Shown here: positions 55,222-55,821 of the stretch, in pieces
How the letters are laid out: each line of letters opens with the position of its first letter
Numbering within the stretch: the first letter of the stretch is position 1
From: Desulfococcaceae bacterium
GTDB taxonomy: Bacteria; Desulfobacterota; Desulfobacteria; Desulfobacterales; Desulfosalsimonadaceae
Length of the DNA stretch: 55,821 nucleotides
Assembly (NCBI GenBank): GCA_030145385.1
Contig: JAQYVU010000018.1
Location: forward strand, 1-55,821
Direction of reading: 5' to 3'
Notes under the pieces: model-generated
Told to the model about the DNA's origin: nothing
Databases searched by the model: none
Seen by the model: the letters and a program-made list of their open reading frames with translations, nothing else
Made by a program: the position numbers and the translations under genes

Positions 55222-55821
55222 TTAAATCTCAATAATATGATGATTTTTCAAAAAATTGTTTTTACAGGCCATGATCCGTTTCAGCGATTCTTTGTTTTTT
55301 CCCTTTAATACGTTGTCTTCAGATATTTTTTTCCGGATCTCTTGAACGGCGATCTCAATATTCGGCCCCTTGTGGCAGATCAGTGCGAGATCCACTTCCG
55401 CAGCTAAAATTTGCTTGATCACGGTGTAAATATCATAATGATTTTTAATGGCCCCCATGTCCAGGTCGTCGGTCATGACCATTCCATTAAATCCCATCCG
55501 GTTCCGGAGAAGGTTTTGTGCGATTTTCGGTGACAGGCTTGCCGGCCATACCGGGTCAATGCCGGTATAGCGGATATGGGAAAGCATGATTCCCGATACC
55601 TGAACATCAAAGGCGGCTTTAAACGGGATTAAATCAAACGATTCAAGATCGTTTTTTGTGGCTGCGAGTTCCGGCAAATCCAGGTGGGAATCCGTGGTGG
55701 TGCGGCCGATGCCCGGGAAGTGCTTTGCCACTGCCATGATGTTTTGTTCCTGATGCTGTTCGATGATTATCCGGCCCATTTTGGCAACCTGTTGCGGGTC
55801 GTGGGCGAAAATCCGCTTTTT
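55222..55821 (-). CDS. nagZ: Beta-N-acetylhexosaminidase NagZ, 3' part (partial)
   Basis: The minus-strand frame is open to the window edge; 199 residues are visible. GH3 landmarks are KHFPGIGRTTTDSHLDLP (the NagZ loop with catalytic Asp/His) and MVMTDDLDMGAI, whose Asp is the nucleophile. NagZ removes N-acetylglucosamine from muropeptides in cell-wall recycling. An internal Met at 55779 is not the start: the family-like sequence RIFAHDPQQVAKMGR continues upstream of it. Confidence 0.88.
   Translation of the reverse strand, partial: KKRIFAHDPQQVAKMGRIIIEQHQEQNIMAVAKHFPGIGRTTTDSHLDLPELAATKNDLESFDLIPFKAAFDVQVSGIMLSHIRYTGIDPVWPASLSPKIAQNLLRNRMGFNGMVMTDDLDMGAIKNHYDIYTVIKQILAAEVDLALICHKGPNIEIAVQEIRKKISEDNVLKGKNKESLKRIMACKNNFLKNHHIIEI

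Overview
The window looks like chromosome from an anaerobic member of the Desulfobacterota (a Desulfobacteraceae-like sulfate reducer). The main reason is a complete fumarate-adding glycyl-radical-enzyme (GRE) locus next to a B12-dependent acyl-CoA mutase, set among ordinary bacterial housekeeping genes. This placement is inference from gene content; no rRNA is present.

Layout. 1-835: end of a sigma-54 response regulator, a terminator, an IHF-alpha gene and a small ORF on the minus strand. 1325-17238: tRNA-Thr(CGT), then a long plus-strand housekeeping run: mfd, a SurA-like foldase, a RodZ-like protein, mgtE, recO, a GHMP kinase, glyQ, glyS, a small unknown, a nucleoside phosphorylase, ligA and acylphosphatase. 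17263-23092: HU, ftsY and smc on the minus strand. 23567-32920: a 1,889-residue hybrid Ser/Thr-kinase/ATPase/histidine kinase, a class III aminotransferase, a kinase-fold-like unknown and a C69 (secernin-type) hydrolase, convergent with an exported S45 (penicillin-acylase family) hydrolase.

36432-53266 is the accessory core. A sigma-54 promoter (TGGCAC-N5-TTGCA) precedes a B12-binding mutase subunit, the mutase catalytic subunit, a MeaB chaperone GTPase, an MmgE/PrpD protein, the GRE activase, a BssC-like small subunit, the GRE catalytic subunit (Cys474, Gly811), a BssB-like small subunit, two small zinc-ribbon proteins, a MoxR ATPase with a VWA partner, a crotonase-fold protein, an acyl-CoA ligase and a sigma-54 activator. 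They can be read as one pathway: the radical enzyme adds a hydrocarbon to fumarate, the ligase makes the CoA thioester, the mutase rearranges the succinyl skeleton to a malonyl skeleton, and the crotonase-fold protein, whose active site looks like that of methylmalonyl-CoA decarboxylase rather than a hydratase, removes CO2. That is the alkane-type ((1-methylalkyl)succinate) route; the true substrate cannot be read from sequence.

The least expected feature is at 45915-46253. A single reading frame for a zinc-ribbon protein is interrupted by an in-frame TGA (codon 25), followed 7 nt later by a perfect 7-bp hairpin with loop GTCTGA. This is a candidate selenocysteine codon in a fumarate-addition locus, although a plain nonsense mutation is not excluded. 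Two copies of a 125-bp imperfect palindrome start exactly at the stop codons of the mutase and small-subunit genes, and a 20-nt motif resembling the ends of IS21-type elements occurs on each side of the locus.

53310-55821: a two-repeat small protein, a RelE/HigB-type toxin with its XRE antitoxin and a palindromic operator, and the 3' part of nagZ running off the window.
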